Assembly (NCBI RefSeq): GCF_902498785.1
Contig: NZ_LR701494.1
Span: 805,022-869,021 of the forward strand
DNA: 64,000 nucleotides
From: Sphingomonas sp. EC-HK361
Lineage (GTDB): Bacteria > Pseudomonadota > Alphaproteobacteria > Sphingomonadales > Sphingomonadaceae
Direction of reading: 5' to 3'
Position 1 is the stretch's first letter; every line of letters begins with the position of its first letter. A model generated the notes under the pieces. The model saw nothing but the letters and a program-made list of their open reading frames with translations, ran no database searches and had not been told where the DNA came from. The translations under genes and the position numbers were made by a program. Of the stretch, positions 1-7,980 are shown one piece after another.

Positions 1-85
1 CGAGCAGGACGATCGCCGGGACCGCAACAAGCGCCCAGCGCAGGAACGACATCCGCAACTGGTCCTTCGACGCCAATCCACCCAC
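1..85 (-). CDS. Partial N-terminus of a membrane protein, possibly TspO/MBR family
   Basis: An open frame runs off the left edge on the minus strand. A GTG at 85 is preceded at 5 nt by a GAGAGGGGA ribosome-binding site, and an in-frame ATG lies at 52. The visible peptide is a short polar stretch and then the start of a hydrophobic helix (MSFLRWALVAVPAIVLL). That pattern recalls the first helix of sphingomonad TspO/MBR tryptophan-rich sensory proteins, but only 28 residues are visible, so the family is a guess from memory. The gene is co-directional with tlyA and about 90 nt downstream of it, so they could be cotranscribed. Confidence 0.4.
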   Translation of the reverse strand, partial: MGGLASKDQLRMSFLRWALVAVPAIVLL

Positions 86-174
86 GCCTGTCCCCTCTCG
101 ATGTTCAGGCGCGCTTCTGCCCGGAACCGCCACGCGGGTAAACAGCCCGGAACAGCCTGGTGTCCCGCGGCGGA

Positions 175-909
175 TCAGGCTTTCCCGGCGCCGATCAGGA
201 ATTCGATATTTCCCTCCGGCCCGGTGATCGGGCTCTGCGTGACGCCCTCGACCGTCCAGCCCTCGCCGACGAGCCACGCCGCAACCTCGTCGCAGACACG
301 TGCGTGGATTGCAGCATCCCGGACGACACCGCCCTTGCCGACCTCGTCGCGCCCCGCCTCGAACTGCGGCTTGATGAGCGCGAGCAGCCGCCCGCCGGGC
401 TTCACGAAGTCGAGCGGCACGGCGAGCACCTTGGCCAGCCCGATGAAACTCGCATCGCACACGACAAGGTCGATCGGCTCGGGAATGTGCGCCGGTGTGA
501 GAACCCGCGCGCTCGTCTGTTCGTGGACGACGACGCGCGGATCCTGCCGCAGCTTCCATGCGAGCTGGTTCGTGCCGCTATCGACCGCAAATACCTTCGC
601 CGCGCCGCGCGTCAGCAGCACATCGGTGAACCCGCCTGTCGAGGACCCCACATCGATCGCGACCGCCCCCGCTACATCCCATCCGAATTGATCGAGCCCG
701 TGCGCCAGCTTGATTCCCCCGCGCGAAACCCAGGGGTGGTCGCGCCCGCGCACGTCAAGAATCGCGTCTTCGGCGAGCGCCTGCCCCGGCTTCTCGACCT
801 TGCGCTCGCCCGCGAAAACCAGCCCTGCCATGATGAGCGCCTGCGCCCGCGTGCGCGACTCGGCGAGCCCCCGATCGACGAGCATCTGGTCTGCGCGCTG
901 CTTGGCCAT
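175..909 (-). CDS. tlyA: TlyA family rRNA 2'-O-methyltransferase
   Basis: The 244-residue protein has an N-terminal S4 RNA-binding domain (about residues 1-65, with RADQMLVDRGLAESRTRAQ) followed by an FtsJ-like Rossmann methyltransferase. The SAM-binding motif DVGSSTGGFTDVLL and the later PQFEAGR segment are intact. TlyA enzymes methylate ribose in 16S and/or 23S rRNA; the older 'hemolysin A' label is misleading. I chose ATG 909 because the S4 domain begins directly after it. An in-frame ATG at 927 would add MSLNPK, but it lies inside the arm of the palindromic element upstream. The leader of this gene is therefore made of that element, and no good Shine-Dalgarno is visible for either start. 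Confidence 0.9.
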   Translation of the reverse strand: MAKQRADQMLVDRGLAESRTRAQALIMAGLVFAGERKVEKPGQALAEDAILDVRGRDHPWVSRGGIKLAHGLDQFGWDVAGAVAIDVGSSTGGFTDVLLTRGAAKVFAVDSGTNQLAWKLRQDPRVVVHEQTSARVLTPAHIPEPIDLVVCDASFIGLAKVLAVPLDFVKPGGRLLALIKPQFEAGRDEVGKGGVVRDAAIHARVCDEVAAWLVGEGWTVEGVTQSPITGPEGNIEFLIGAGKA

Positions 910-913
910 CTTA

Positions 914-1183
914 GGGTTCAAACTCATTCAGAACGAGGTCGAGACGGAGCCGATTTTGGCACACAGGTAGGAGCAAGGAGGGAGCGATGCCAATGCATCG
1001 TGACCGACGCCGCGACGCCGCTGTGCGCCAAAATCGGCCCGCTTCCGTAGGGGGTCGCCCGTGGAGAGCCGCCGAGCGTCGTCGCTTGCTTGCGCGTAGC
1101 TTCAGCTACGCGACTGCGCGGCGCTTCTTGTCGGCGGCTCTCCACGGGCGATCTCGATCCTCGTTCTGAATGAGTTTGAACCC
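914..1183. repeat. 270-bp nested palindromic element upstream of tlyA
   Basis: Perfect 25-bp inverted arms lie at 914-938 and 1159-1183. Inside are a second inverted pair at 949-966/1021-1038 (17 of 18 matching) and a third perfect 21-bp pair at 1055-1075/1131-1151. The third pair encloses a perfect 8-bp stem with a 4-nt loop at 1093-1112. The left outer arm stops 4 nt from the tlyA ATG. No transposase is encoded, so the element looks like a non-autonomous palindromic or MITE-like repeat. The remaining DNA up to the hydrolase start at 1354 holds no gene that I can support. Confidence 0.8.
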
Positions 1184-1353
1184 CTCGTCATATCGCGGCA
1201 CTTTCGGATCGTAGCAACCCGCACTCCCCTGGTCGCCAAACCTATTGCCCATCGGAATAGTAGGAATGGCATTTGTGTCGGGGCGAGGCCGCGGCGCACG
1301 TGCCCCCTAGAGCGTCTGGCGCGGCCTCGCTTCATCCTGAACGGAGAGCGATC

Positions 1354-2037
1354 ATGGCGTCCTATCAAGCCGATTTCCACGGCCATGCGACCGTCCTCAC
1401 CATCCCCGGGCTGAACGGCTCCGGGCCGTCGCACTGGCAGTCGCTGTGGGAGGAATCGCGGGTCGATACCACGCGCGTCGATCTCGGCATGTGGACGATG
1501 CCGCACCGCAACGCCTGGGTGACGAAGATCGACCAGGCGGTGCGCTCGACCCGGGCGCCGATCATCCTCGTTGCGCACAGCCTCGGCTGCCTTTCCGTGG
1601 CATGGTGGGCGCAGTTGAGCCCGCAGCCCTATGGCTGGCCGGTCGCCGGTGCGTTGCTGGTCGCGCCCGCCGATGTCGATCGCACCGACGCGCGCGACGA
1701 GCTTCGCGGCTTCGCGCCCGCGCCGCGCACCCCGCTCCCCTTCCCCTCGATCCTGATCGCATCGAACGACGATCCGTGGATCGATATCGATCGTGCGCAC
1801 AGCCTTGCGGTCGATTGGGGGAGCCACTTCGTCGATGCGGGGCCGCAGGGCCATCTCAATGCCGCGAGCGGGATCGGCTGGTGGCCGGAAGGGCAGGAAC
1901 TGCTCGAACGCGTGATCGCCGCGTCAGGCGCCGCGCACGGCCGCAGCATGGCACCGGGCGACGCGCGCGCGATCCTCGCCGTCAACGCGACCGACGCCGC
2001 CGAAGCCCATTATCTGGGTGGGTCAATGATGCGGTAG
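1354..2037 (+). CDS. RBBP9/YdeN family alpha/beta hydrolase
   Basis: This 227-residue serine hydrolase resembles the RBBP9/YdeN group. The motif IPGLNGSGPSHWQ near residues 17-29 is typical of the family. AHSLG carries the nucleophile at about Ser76, SNDDPW supplies the acid near residue 134, and GPQGHLN the histidine near 161. The substrate is unknown. ATG 1354 follows GGAGAGCG at a good distance, so the longer upstream frame from 1273 is not needed. The C-terminal tail of about 40 residues after the GWWPEG motif is longer than the family core. The gene is monocistronic and is followed by a palindromic repeat. Confidence 0.82.
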   Translation: MASYQADFHGHATVLTIPGLNGSGPSHWQSLWEESRVDTTRVDLGMWTMPHRNAWVTKIDQAVRSTRAPIILVAHSLGCLSVAWWAQLSPQPYGWPVAGALLVAPADVDRTDARDELRGFAPAPRTPLPFPSILIASNDDPWIDIDRAHSLAVDWGSHFVDAGPQGHLNAASGIGWWPEGQELLERVIAASGAAHGRSMAPGDARAILAVNATDAAEAHYLGGSMMR

Positions 2038-2058
2038 AAATTTGATCCAGCGGCTACC

Positions 2059-2136
2059 GTGCTCCCGCGCAGGCGGGAGCCCAGAGTTACCGACCACGAC
2101 GCTCGCGGCTCTGGGCTCCCGCCTGCGCGGGAGCAC
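2059..2136. repeat. REP-like palindrome with perfect 28-bp arms
   Basis: The arms at 2059-2086 and 2109-2136 are exact reverse complements separated by 22 nt. The core is GCTCCCGCGCAGGCGGGAGC, so each arm also folds on itself. It sits between convergent genes and overlaps the 3' end of the small ORF that ends at 2087. The same family recurs at 8914, 10231 and 34795 with sequence variation. Confidence 0.9.
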
Positions 2137-2314
2137 TGTCCTTACGGTGCACCAAGACCTGGTTGCCCATGACATCGGGTCGATCCTCACGCCCCGCCCC
2201 TCCTCGCGCCGCAGCCAGCGCCCGTTGCATCCGCCGCCAGATCGACAGGTTGAACATCGCCAGCGCAAACACCGCCAGCACAGTGATCGCAATAACCTTG
2301 GCCGTGCCGGACAT
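2087..2314 (-). CDS. Small single-pass membrane protein downstream of dxs, repeat-derived C-terminus
   Basis: The 75-residue frame starts 5 nt after the dxs stop. Its N-terminus is one hydrophobic helix (KVIAITVLAVFALAMFNLSIW), followed by a basic patch (RRMQRALAAAR) and a polar tail. I do not recognise the family. The last 20 or so residues are encoded by the palindromic repeat at 2059-2136, so the native stop has probably been replaced by sequence read through the repeat. Close spacing suggests cotranscription and coupled translation with dxs, but nothing links the function to isoprenoid synthesis. Confidence 0.55.
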   Translation of the reverse strand: MSGTAKVIAITVLAVFALAMFNLSIWRRMQRALAAARGGAGREDRPDVMGNQVLVHRKDSAPAQAGAQSRERRGR

Positions 2315-2319
2315 TGAAT

Positions 2320-4242
2320 CTAAGCCCGCGCCTCGGCGATCCCGCCGGAATTATGCCGCAGCGCGGTCAGCACGGTATCGACGATCGCGTCCGCGTCGAG
2401 CCCTGCCTCGGCGTATTGCAGCTCGGGCTTGTCCTGGTCCTGGAACCGGTCGGGCAAACGAAGCGTGCGGATCTTCAGCCCCGCATCGGTCAGCCCGCCG
2501 TCGCTCGCCATCGTCAGCACATGCGCGCCGAGGCCGCCGACCGCATTCTCCTCGATCGTCACCGCGACCTCGTGCGTGGTCAGCAGCTTGCGGATCAGCG
2601 CCTCGTCCAGCGGCTTGGCGAAGCGCAGATCGGCCACGCTCGTCGACAGCCCCTTGGCCTCCAGCGTCTCCGCCGCCTTCAGCGCCTCGCCCAGCCGCGT
2701 GCCGAGGGACAGGATCGCCACCGTCTTGCCCTCGCGCACCATCCGGCCCTTGCCGATCGCCAGCCGCTCGGGCGCCTCGGGCAGCGCGACCCCGGTGCCG
2801 TTGCCGCGCGGATAGCGCACCGCGATCGGCCCGCTGTCGTGCAGCACCGCGGTATGCGTCATGTGGACGAGTTCGGCCTCGTCGGCGGGCGCCATCACCA
2901 CCATGTTGGGCAGCGTCGCCAGATAGGTCACGTCGAACGACCCCGCATGTGTCGCGCCGTCCGCCCCGACGAGCCCGGCACGGTCGATCGCGAAGCGCAC
3001 CGGCAGGTTCTGGATGCAGACGTCATGGACGACCTGGTCATAGGCGCGCTGGAGGAAGGTCGAATAGATCGCGCAGAACGGCCGCATCCCCTGCGCCGCC
3101 AGCCCCGCCGCAAAGGTCACCGCATGCTGTTCGGCAATCCCTACGTCGAAGAACCGGTCGGGATGCGCCTTCGCGAACCTGTCGAGCCCGGTGCCGGACG
3201 GCATCGCCGCGGTGATGGCGCAGATGCGCGGGTCGCTCTGCGCTTCCTTCGCCAGCGCCTCGCCGAAGACGTTCTGATATTGCGGCGGCCCCGGCGGCGC
3301 CTTCGCCTGCGTGCCGGTGATCACGTCGAATTTCTGGACGCCGTGATACTTGTCCGCCGCCGCCTCGGCCGGGGCATAGCCCTTGCCTTTCTTGGTCACG
3401 ACATGGACCAGGATCGGGCCTTCCTCGGCATCGCGCACATTTTCGAGCACGGGAATCAGATGGTCGAGATTATGCCCGTCGATCGGCCCGACATAATAGA
3501 AGCCCAGCTCTTCGAAGAGCGTGCCGCCCATCGTCATGCCGCGCGCGAATTCGTCGGTCTTTCGCGCCGCCTGGTGAAACGGCCGCGGCAGGCGGCGCGC
3601 GAACTTCTTCATCAGCTCGCGAAGACCCAGAAATTCGCGACTCGATACGATCCGCGAGAGATAGGCCGACAGCCCGCCGACCGGCGGCGCGATCGACATG
3701 TCATTGTCGTTGAGGATCACGACCAGCCGGTTGCCCGCCTGCTCGGCGTTGTTCATCGCCTCATAGGCCATGCCCGCGGACATTGCGCCGTCGCCGATCA
3801 CCGCGATCGCCTTGCCCGGCGTCCCCGCCAGCTTGTTGGCGACCGCAAAGCCGAGCGACGCGGAGATCGAGGTCGAGCTGTGCGCCGCGCCGAACGGATC
3901 GTACTCGCTCTCGGCTCGCTTGGTGAAGCCCGACAGCCCCCCGCCCTGACGAATCGTGCGGATACGGTCGCGCCGCCCGGTCAGAATCTTGTGCGGATAG
4001 CATTGATGCCCGACGTCCCACACCAGCCGGTCGTCGGGGGTGTTGAAGACGTAGTGGATGGCTGTCGTCAGCTCGACGACGCCCAATCCCGATCCGAGAT
4101 GCCCGCCGGTCGTCCCGACCGCGGAAATCGTCTCCGCGCGCAATTCGTCGGCGAGCTGGCGGAGCTGCTCTGGCTTCAGGTTGCGAAGGTCGGCGGGCGA
4201 AAGGACCGTATCAAGCAACGGGGTCGCGGGAAGTTCGGACAT
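2320..4242 (-). CDS. dxs: 1-deoxy-D-xylulose-5-phosphate synthase
   Basis: This 640-residue enzyme condenses pyruvate and glyceraldehyde 3-phosphate to DXP, the entry step of the MEP isoprenoid pathway. It also feeds thiamine and pyridoxal synthesis. The thiamine-diphosphate domain has [11 protein letters not shown] (His48 region) and the metal motif [18 protein letters not shown]. The second transketolase domain carries [15 protein letters not shown], and the C-terminal domain is complete. Length is normal for the family. The start [10 protein letters not shown] lies 88 nt from the divergent GNAT gene. The small membrane ORF follows directly downstream. Confidence 0.97.
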   Translation of the reverse strand: MSELPATPLLDTVLSPADLRNLKPEQLRQLADELRAETISAVGTTGGHLGSGLGVVELTTAIHYVFNTPDDRLVWDVGHQCYPHKILTGRRDRIRTIRQGGGLSGFTKRAESEYDPFGAAHSSTSISASLGFAVANKLAGTPGKAIAVIGDGAMSAGMAYEAMNNAEQAGNRLVVILNDNDMSIAPPVGGLSAYLSRIVSSREFLGLRELMKKFARRLPRPFHQAARKTDEFARGMTMGGTLFEELGFYYVGPIDGHNLDHLIPVLENVRDAEEGPILVHVVTKKGKGYAPAEAAADKYHGVQKFDVITGTQAKAPPGPPQYQNVFGEALAKEAQSDPRICAITAAMPSGTGLDRFAKAHPDRFFDVGIAEQHAVTFAAGLAAQGMRPFCAIYSTFLQRAYDQVVHDVCIQNLPVRFAIDRAGLVGADGATHAGSFDVTYLATLPNMVVMAPADEAELVHMTHTAVLHDSGPIAVRYPRGNGTGVALPEAPERLAIGKGRMVREGKTVAILSLGTRLGEALKAAETLEAKGLSTSVADLRFAKPLDEALIRKLLTTHEVAVTIEENAVGGLGAHVLTMASDGGLTDAGLKIRTLRLPDRFQDQDKPELQYAEAGLDADAIVDTVLTALRHNSGGIAEARA

Positions 4243-4330
4243 TCTATCCGTTTAGACCAACCCAAACGGGGTGTCGATTGCGCGCGAAAGGGTTGACGCG
4301 GGGCCGCAGGCGCGGTGATCCGCGTGATCC

Positions 4331-4867
4331 ATGTCCCGCCCCGCCATCCGCATCGCGACGACCGCCGATATTCCCGAGATCCGGGAGCTGATGCGCCGCG
4401 CGATCGACACGCTGCAACGCGACTTTCTGGGCGAAACCCAGATCGCCGCGAGTCGGCAGGTGATGGGGCTCGACACGCAGCTGATCGAGGACGGCACCTA
4501 TTTCGTCGCCGAACTGGGCGGCGTCATCGCCGGATGCGGCGGGTGGAGCCGGCGCGCGACGCTCTATGGCGGCGATCACTCCGCCGAGCTGCGCGACGCA
4601 ACGCTCCTCGATCCAGCCCAAGACGCCGCCCGCATCCGCACGATGTTCACCCATCCCGATTTCACTCGCCGCGGAGTCGGCGCGGTGATCCTGCGTGCAT
4701 GCGAATCGGCCGCCTTCGCTGCGGGATTCGAGCGTGCGGAAATGATGGCGACGCTCGCCGGAGAGCCGCTTTACCGCGCGGCAGGCTATGTCGTGATCGA
4801 ACGCACTGCGGCAGCTCCTGTCGAGGGCGTCGTGGTCCCGCTGGTCAGGATGGGAAAGCTGCTTTGA
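4331..4867 (+). CDS. GNAT family N-acetyltransferase
   Basis: This 178-residue acetyltransferase has the acetyl-CoA-binding region FTHPDFTRRGVGAVIL near residue 105 and a conserved LAGEPLYRAAGYV block near residue 143. The N-terminal strand (IRIATTADIPEIRELM) is also typical of GNAT enzymes. The substrate cannot be told from sequence. It is divergent from dxs and followed by a palindromic repeat, so it is probably a single-gene unit. Confidence 0.85.
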   Translation: MSRPAIRIATTADIPEIRELMRRAIDTLQRDFLGETQIAASRQVMGLDTQLIEDGTYFVAELGGVIAGCGGWSRRATLYGGDHSAELRDATLLDPAQDAARIRTMFTHPDFTRRGVGAVILRACESAAFAAGFERAEMMATLAGEPLYRAAGYVVIERTAAAPVEGVVVPLVRMGKLL

Positions 4868-4878
4868 GCCGCCCATCC

Positions 4879-4941
4879 CGCTTGCCCTGAGCGTAGTCGA
4901 AGGGCGTGAATATGTGCTTCGACTTCGCTCAGCACGAACGG
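4879..4941. repeat. REP-like palindrome (CTGAGCGNAGTCGAAGG family)
   Basis: The left arm contains CCCTGAGCGTAGTCGAAGGG and the right arm GTGCTTCGACTTCGCTCAGCAC. They pair imperfectly across a short loop. The element separates the convergent GNAT and Zur-like genes. Family members recur at 5934 and 31089. Confidence 0.8.
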
Positions 4942-4961
4942 ACAGGCCTACCGGCTTCGCC

Positions 4962-5426
4962 CTAGTTCGTCGCGCAGTCGGCGCATTTCCCGCGCACCTC
5001 GATCACCGGCCGCACCGGCGTGAAGCCGTGCGCCAGCGCCGCCTCGCGCACCCCGCGGGTCAGCCGGTCGTCGTCGATATGCGTCGTCTGTCCGCAACTG
5101 TCGCACACCAGGAAGATGCAGTCGTGCAGGCAATCCGGATGCGCGTTGGCGATATAGGCGTTGGCGCTCTCAACCCGCCGCGCGAGGTTCGCGCCAACGA
5201 ACAGGTCGAGGATCCGGTAGACGCTGTTCGCCGCGACCCGCCGCCCCTCGCGCTTCGACACCGCCTCGGCAATGTCATAGGCGGACGCAGGCTTGTCGAA
5301 CCCGGCCAGCGCCTCGAAAACGCTCGCGCGCATCGCGGTCCACTGCTCGCCCGATTGCTCGAGCCGCCCCTGCGCCGCTACGGTGAGGTCGTCGCCCTGC
5401 GGCTCGTGATGATGATGTCCCGGCAT
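4962..5426 (-). CDS. zur: Fur family regulator, probably zinc-responsive (Zur-like)
   Basis: The 154-residue protein has a Fur-type winged helix (AYDIAEAVSKREGRRVAANSVYRIL). It is followed by a dimer domain with CDSC and a C-terminal CADC pair, the structural-zinc arrangement kept in Zur and many Fur proteins. The N-terminus is His-rich (MPGHHHHEPQG). Absence of the usual Fur HHDH sensor motif, and the MerC-like partner 40 nt upstream in the same direction, favour a zinc or other metal sensor over an iron sensor. A second Fur homologue lies at 49671. Zur is my best assignment, but not proven. Confidence 0.75.
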   Translation of the reverse strand: MPGHHHHEPQGDDLTVAAQGRLEQSGEQWTAMRASVFEALAGFDKPASAYDIAEAVSKREGRRVAANSVYRILDLFVGANLARRVESANAYIANAHPDCLHDCIFLVCDSCGQTTHIDDDRLTRGVREAALAHGFTPVRPVIEVRGKCADCATN

Positions 5427-5466
5427 GAACTGAACCTAAGGTCGCTGCGAACGCCTCGCAAGCGGT

Positions 5467-5844
5467 TCAGGCAATGGCGCGCCGATTGAGATCATGCCCC
5501 ATCGCCAGCAGACCGACGCCGATGACCGTCCAGATCGTCTCGGCATGGCCGGCATCATGCGGCAGCGTGATCGCCCCAGCCATGATGCCGAGCCCGAGCG
5601 ACCCCATTGCGACCGGCATGATATAGCCATGCGCCATCACCCCGCGGCCCAGCGCGACCGCGCCGAGCCCGATCGCGATCGTCAGCCCCACCTCGTGAAA
5701 GATCGGATCGGCGAGCAGCCCGCCGACCGTTGACAGCATCGCCAGCAGCACCGCGCTCGCCAGGCAATGCACGACGCATAGCCCCGACAGTCCGATCGCC
5801 AGGCGATCCAGACCCGGAAACCAGGCGTAGCGAGTCGTCGTCAT
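5467..5844 (-). CDS. MerC domain membrane protein
   Basis: The protein is about 125 residues with four hydrophobic helices. The first begins LDRLAIGLSGLCVVHCLASAV and holds the Cys...HC pair typical of MerC-like domains. MerC proteins carry mercuric ion in mer operons; chromosomal copies beside Zur genes are thought to move zinc or other metals, which is inference here. I prefer ATG 5844 (MTTTRYAWFPG); ATGs at 5853 and 5871 are possible. It lies 40 nt upstream of the Zur-like gene and is probably cotranscribed with it. Confidence 0.75.
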   Translation of the reverse strand: MTTTRYAWFPGLDRLAIGLSGLCVVHCLASAVLLAMLSTVGGLLADPIFHEVGLTIAIGLGAVALGRGVMAHGYIMPVAMGSLGLGIMAGAITLPHDAGHAETIWTVIGVGLLAMGHDLNRRAIA

Positions 5845-5871
5845 GCGCCGCATATACGCCGCGCAGATCAA

Positions 5872-5886
5872 GGTTACAATATCACA
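5872..5886. promoter_or_regulatory. Possible Zur-type operator
   Basis: Read on the minus strand, the site is TGTGATATTGTAACC. It matches 11 of 15 positions of a TGTTATAATATAACA-type Zur core that I know from other proteobacteria. It lies 28-42 nt upstream of the MerC-like ATG, where it could autoregulate the merC-zur unit. Confidence 0.35.
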
Positions 5887-5933
5887 TCGCGTAATTGGAC
5901 GTGGATTGCTTTATGAAATGCAAAACCCACCCA

Positions 5934-6055
5934 ACCCGTTCGCACTGAGCCTGTCGAAGTGCTGTCTTGAGCGACGACCTTACGGACAGCCGCACCAGAT
6001 CGTCCCTCGGTCGTCGCGAAAAGGCAGTGCTTCGACAAGCTCAGCACCAACGGGT
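5934..6055. repeat. REP-like palindrome, 122 bp
   Basis: Imperfect arms of about 45 bp begin ACCCGTTCGCACTGAGCCTG on the left and end GCTCAGCACCAACGGGT on the right. Both contain a TGTCGAAG(T/C)(G/A)CTG core. It lies between the MerC-like gene and rplS and belongs to the same family as 4879 and 31089. Confidence 0.8.
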
Positions 6056-6081
6056 CGAGCACACAGTTCGTCGCTACCGAC

Positions 6082-6104
6082 AAGAAAAGAGGCGCGGAAG
6101 CCTC
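6082..6104 (-). terminator. Rho-independent terminator after rplS
   Basis: On the minus strand, GAGGC-TTCCGC-GCCTC forms a 5-bp GC-rich stem followed by TTTTCTT. It lies 40 nt downstream of the rplS stop and fits the end of the trmD-rplS transcript. Confidence 0.65.
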
Positions 6105-6143
6105 GCTCCCGCACCCCGATTTCTTCCATGCATTTCGCTCCGA

Positions 6144-6539
6144 TTACTCGGCGGCGGCGACGGTGCCCTTGGCCGGACGCGTGTCGCGGCGCTCGGCGAT
6201 GCGCGCCGACTTGCCGGTGCGGCCACGCAGATAATAGAGCTTGGCACGACGCACCGCACCCTTGCGGACGACTTCGATGCTGTCGATGTTCGGCGAGTAG
6301 AGCGGGAAGACGCGCTCGACGCCCTCGCCGAAGCTCATCTTGCGCACGGTAAAGTTCGAACCCATGCCCTTGTTCGAGCGCGCGATGCACACGCCTTCGT
6401 AGTTCTGGACGCGGGTGCGCTCGCCTTCGACGACCTTCACGCCGACCTTCAGCGTGTCGCCGGGGCGGAATTCGGGGATCTTCTTCGCGTCGAGAAACTT
6501 GGCGATGTTCTCGGCTTCGAGTGTCTGGATGAGATTCAT
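6144..6539 (-). CDS. rplS: 50S ribosomal protein L19 (bL19)
   Basis: The 131-residue protein starts [15 protein letters not shown] and carries the bL19 core: [40 protein letters not shown] and [15 protein letters not shown]. The short C-terminal extension after ARIAERR is common in alphaproteobacteria. ATG 6539 lies one base after the trmD stop, so the two are translationally coupled. A rho-independent terminator follows. Confidence 0.97.
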   Translation of the reverse strand: MNLIQTLEAENIAKFLDAKKIPEFRPGDTLKVGVKVVEGERTRVQNYEGVCIARSNKGMGSNFTVRKMSFGEGVERVFPLYSPNIDSIEVVRKGAVRRAKLYYLRGRTGKSARIAERRDTRPAKGTVAAAE

Positions 6540-6540
6540 C

Positions 6541-7272
6541 TCATTCGTCCTTCGTTCGTCGCTGCGCACCAGAGGGCGACTGGACCCGAGCGCCGATATG
6601 GCGCTCCCAAAGATCCGGCCGCCTTAGCCGTGTATCGGTCTCGGCCTGCGCTTTACGCCAGGCCGCGATCCTCGCATGATCCCCCGATCGCAGCACTTCG
6701 GGGATCGTGCGCCCTTCCCACATCTGCGGTCGGGTATAATGCGGATATTCGAGGAGGCCGCTTTCGAAGCTTTCCTCGTCTCCGCTGGAAGCCGCGCCCA
6801 TTACGCCGGGAAGCAGCCGAACGCAAGCGTCGAGCAGCACCAGCGCCCCCATCTCCCCACCCGAGAGGACATAGTCGCCGATCGACACCTCTTCGATCGA
6901 GCGCGCCTCGAACAGTCGCTCATCGAATCCCTCGAAACGACCGCACAAAATGGTCGCCCCCGGACCCGCCGCCAGTTCGCGCACCCGCGCCTGCGAAAGC
7001 GGCCGCCCACGCGGTGTCATCGCCAGCACCGGCGCCGTCCCGCCCAAGCTGTCGAGCGCGCTTGCGACGACATCGGCCCGCAGCACCATCCCCGCGCCGC
7101 CGCCCGCCGGGGTATCATCCACCGTCCGATGCCTGTCGGTCGCGAAATCGCGGATGTTGATCGCCTCAAGCGACCACCGCCCCTCCGCCAGCGCCCGCCC
7201 GGCGATCGAATGACCCAGCGGCCCGGGAAACATGTCCGGGTAGAGGGTAAGAACCGTGGCGGCGAAGGTCAT
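6541..7272 (-). CDS. trmD: tRNA (guanine-37-N1)-methyltransferase
   Basis: The 243-residue SPOUT enzyme methylates G37 of tRNAs that read CNN codons, which prevents +1 frameshifting. It begins with [20 protein letters not shown]. The [17 protein letters not shown] region is followed by the trefoil-knot SAM site ([32 protein letters not shown]). The start codon shares ATGA with the vapC stop, so its translation is apparently coupled to a toxin gene rather than to rimM. Confidence 0.97.
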   Translation of the reverse strand: MTFAATVLTLYPDMFPGPLGHSIAGRALAEGRWSLEAINIRDFATDRHRTVDDTPAGGGAGMVLRADVVASALDSLGGTAPVLAMTPRGRPLSQARVRELAAGPGATILCGRFEGFDERLFEARSIEEVSIGDYVLSGGEMGALVLLDACVRLLPGVMGAASSGDEESFESGLLEYPHYTRPQMWEGRTIPEVLRSGDHARIAAWRKAQAETDTRLRRPDLWERHIGARVQSPSGAQRRTKDE

Positions 7273-7658
7273 CGGGTCCAGTTCTCGATCTTCAGCCCCG
7301 ATATGTCGGCAAAGTCGCGCTCGTTATTCGTTACGAGAGTCGCGTCGATCGCAAGCGCATGGGCGGCGATCAGCCGATCGAAACTGCCGCGCCGGACACC
7401 CGCCTGCTTGGCAAGCCTTCCATAGGCCGAAGCAGCCGCCTCGTCGAAAGACGGGACTATGACCGAGGCCAGGAATTGCTCCACGCGGCGCGCATCCCTT
7501 TCCGGATCTTCCGAAGTCTTGTTGCCGACGCGAAGCTCGGCCGCGGAAATGATCGATACCGCCAGGCGGCCGAACTGTCGTTCGATCCTTCCGGCAAGCG
7601 ATGCACTGCGACCAAGCAGAAAATCGAGACAGGCGTTCGTATCCAGAAGATAGGTCAC
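7269..7658 (-). CDS. vapC: VapC-type PIN domain toxin
   Basis: This 129-residue PIN endoribonuclease starts at a GTG that overlaps the antitoxin stop (GTGA). Acidic active-site residues are visible in [32 protein letters not shown] and [11 protein letters not shown]. VapC toxins cut tRNA or rRNA; the target here is unknown. The stop codon overlaps the ATG of trmD by 4 nt, an unusual junction with an essential gene. Upstream frames that would extend the N-terminus lie inside the antitoxin gene and are not needed. Confidence 0.88.
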   Translation of the reverse strand: MTYLLDTNACLDFLLGRSASLAGRIERQFGRLAVSIISAAELRVGNKTSEDPERDARRVEQFLASVIVPSFDEAAASAYGRLAKQAGVRRGSFDRLIAAHALAIDATLVTNNERDFADISGLKIENWTR

Positions 7659-7927
7659 GCTGCCGCCGCCGAGCCGGTCCCCGGACGCCAGTCCCGTTCC
7701 TCCTGCTCGATATCGCCGCGCCCCTCGGCCATGTATCCCGGCGACATGCTGCCATACAGGGTCATCAGCACCGCCGCTGAATCGCTCTCGCGCCAGAAGC
7801 TGCACGAACCGTCGGCGTGCGCCACGATCTTCACATCCTCGCCGTCTGCAAAACCGAAGGCTTTGGGCAATCGGATCGCCAACGAATTGCCCGACTTGAA
7901 CACCTTGGCACGATATTCGACACCCAT
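7655..7927 (-). CDS. vapB: AbrB/SpoVT-fold antitoxin (VapB-like)
   Basis: The 90-residue protein opens with the AbrB/MazE swapped-hairpin motif (YRAKVFKSGNSLAIRLPKAF), which binds DNA. It ends with an acidic, Trp-containing tail (DIEQEERDWRPG) suited to toxin neutralisation. ATG 7927 follows a strong GGAGGCGG site; the longer frame to 7981 overlaps the divergent gene and is unlikely. It pairs with vapC through a GTGA overlap. Confidence 0.85.
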   Translation of the reverse strand: MGVEYRAKVFKSGNSLAIRLPKAFGFADGEDVKIVAHADGSCSFWRESDSAAVLMTLYGSMSPGYMAEGRGDIEQEERDWRPGTGSAAAA

Positions 7928-7940
7928 GACCGCCTCCGTT

Positions 7941-7977
7941 ATTACGACATGTATATACGCGCTACCAAGGATGTAAT
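7941..7977. promoter_or_regulatory. Candidate vapBC operator/promoter
   Basis: The 53-nt gap between vapB and the divergent oxidoreductase holds a perfect 8-bp palindrome GTATATAC at 7951-7958. Inverted ATTAC/GTAAT half-sites lie at 7941-7945 and 7973-7977. VapB antitoxins usually bind such palindromes to repress their own operon. The AT-rich core may also serve as a -10 element. Confidence 0.35.
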
Positions 7978-7980
7978 GCA

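Noticed and set aside
2314-4296. 660-codon open frame on the plus strand opposite dxs
   Set aside because: It mirrors dxs codon by codon in a GC-rich genome, is Arg/Pro/His-rich and shows no family motif. It is an antisense shadow.
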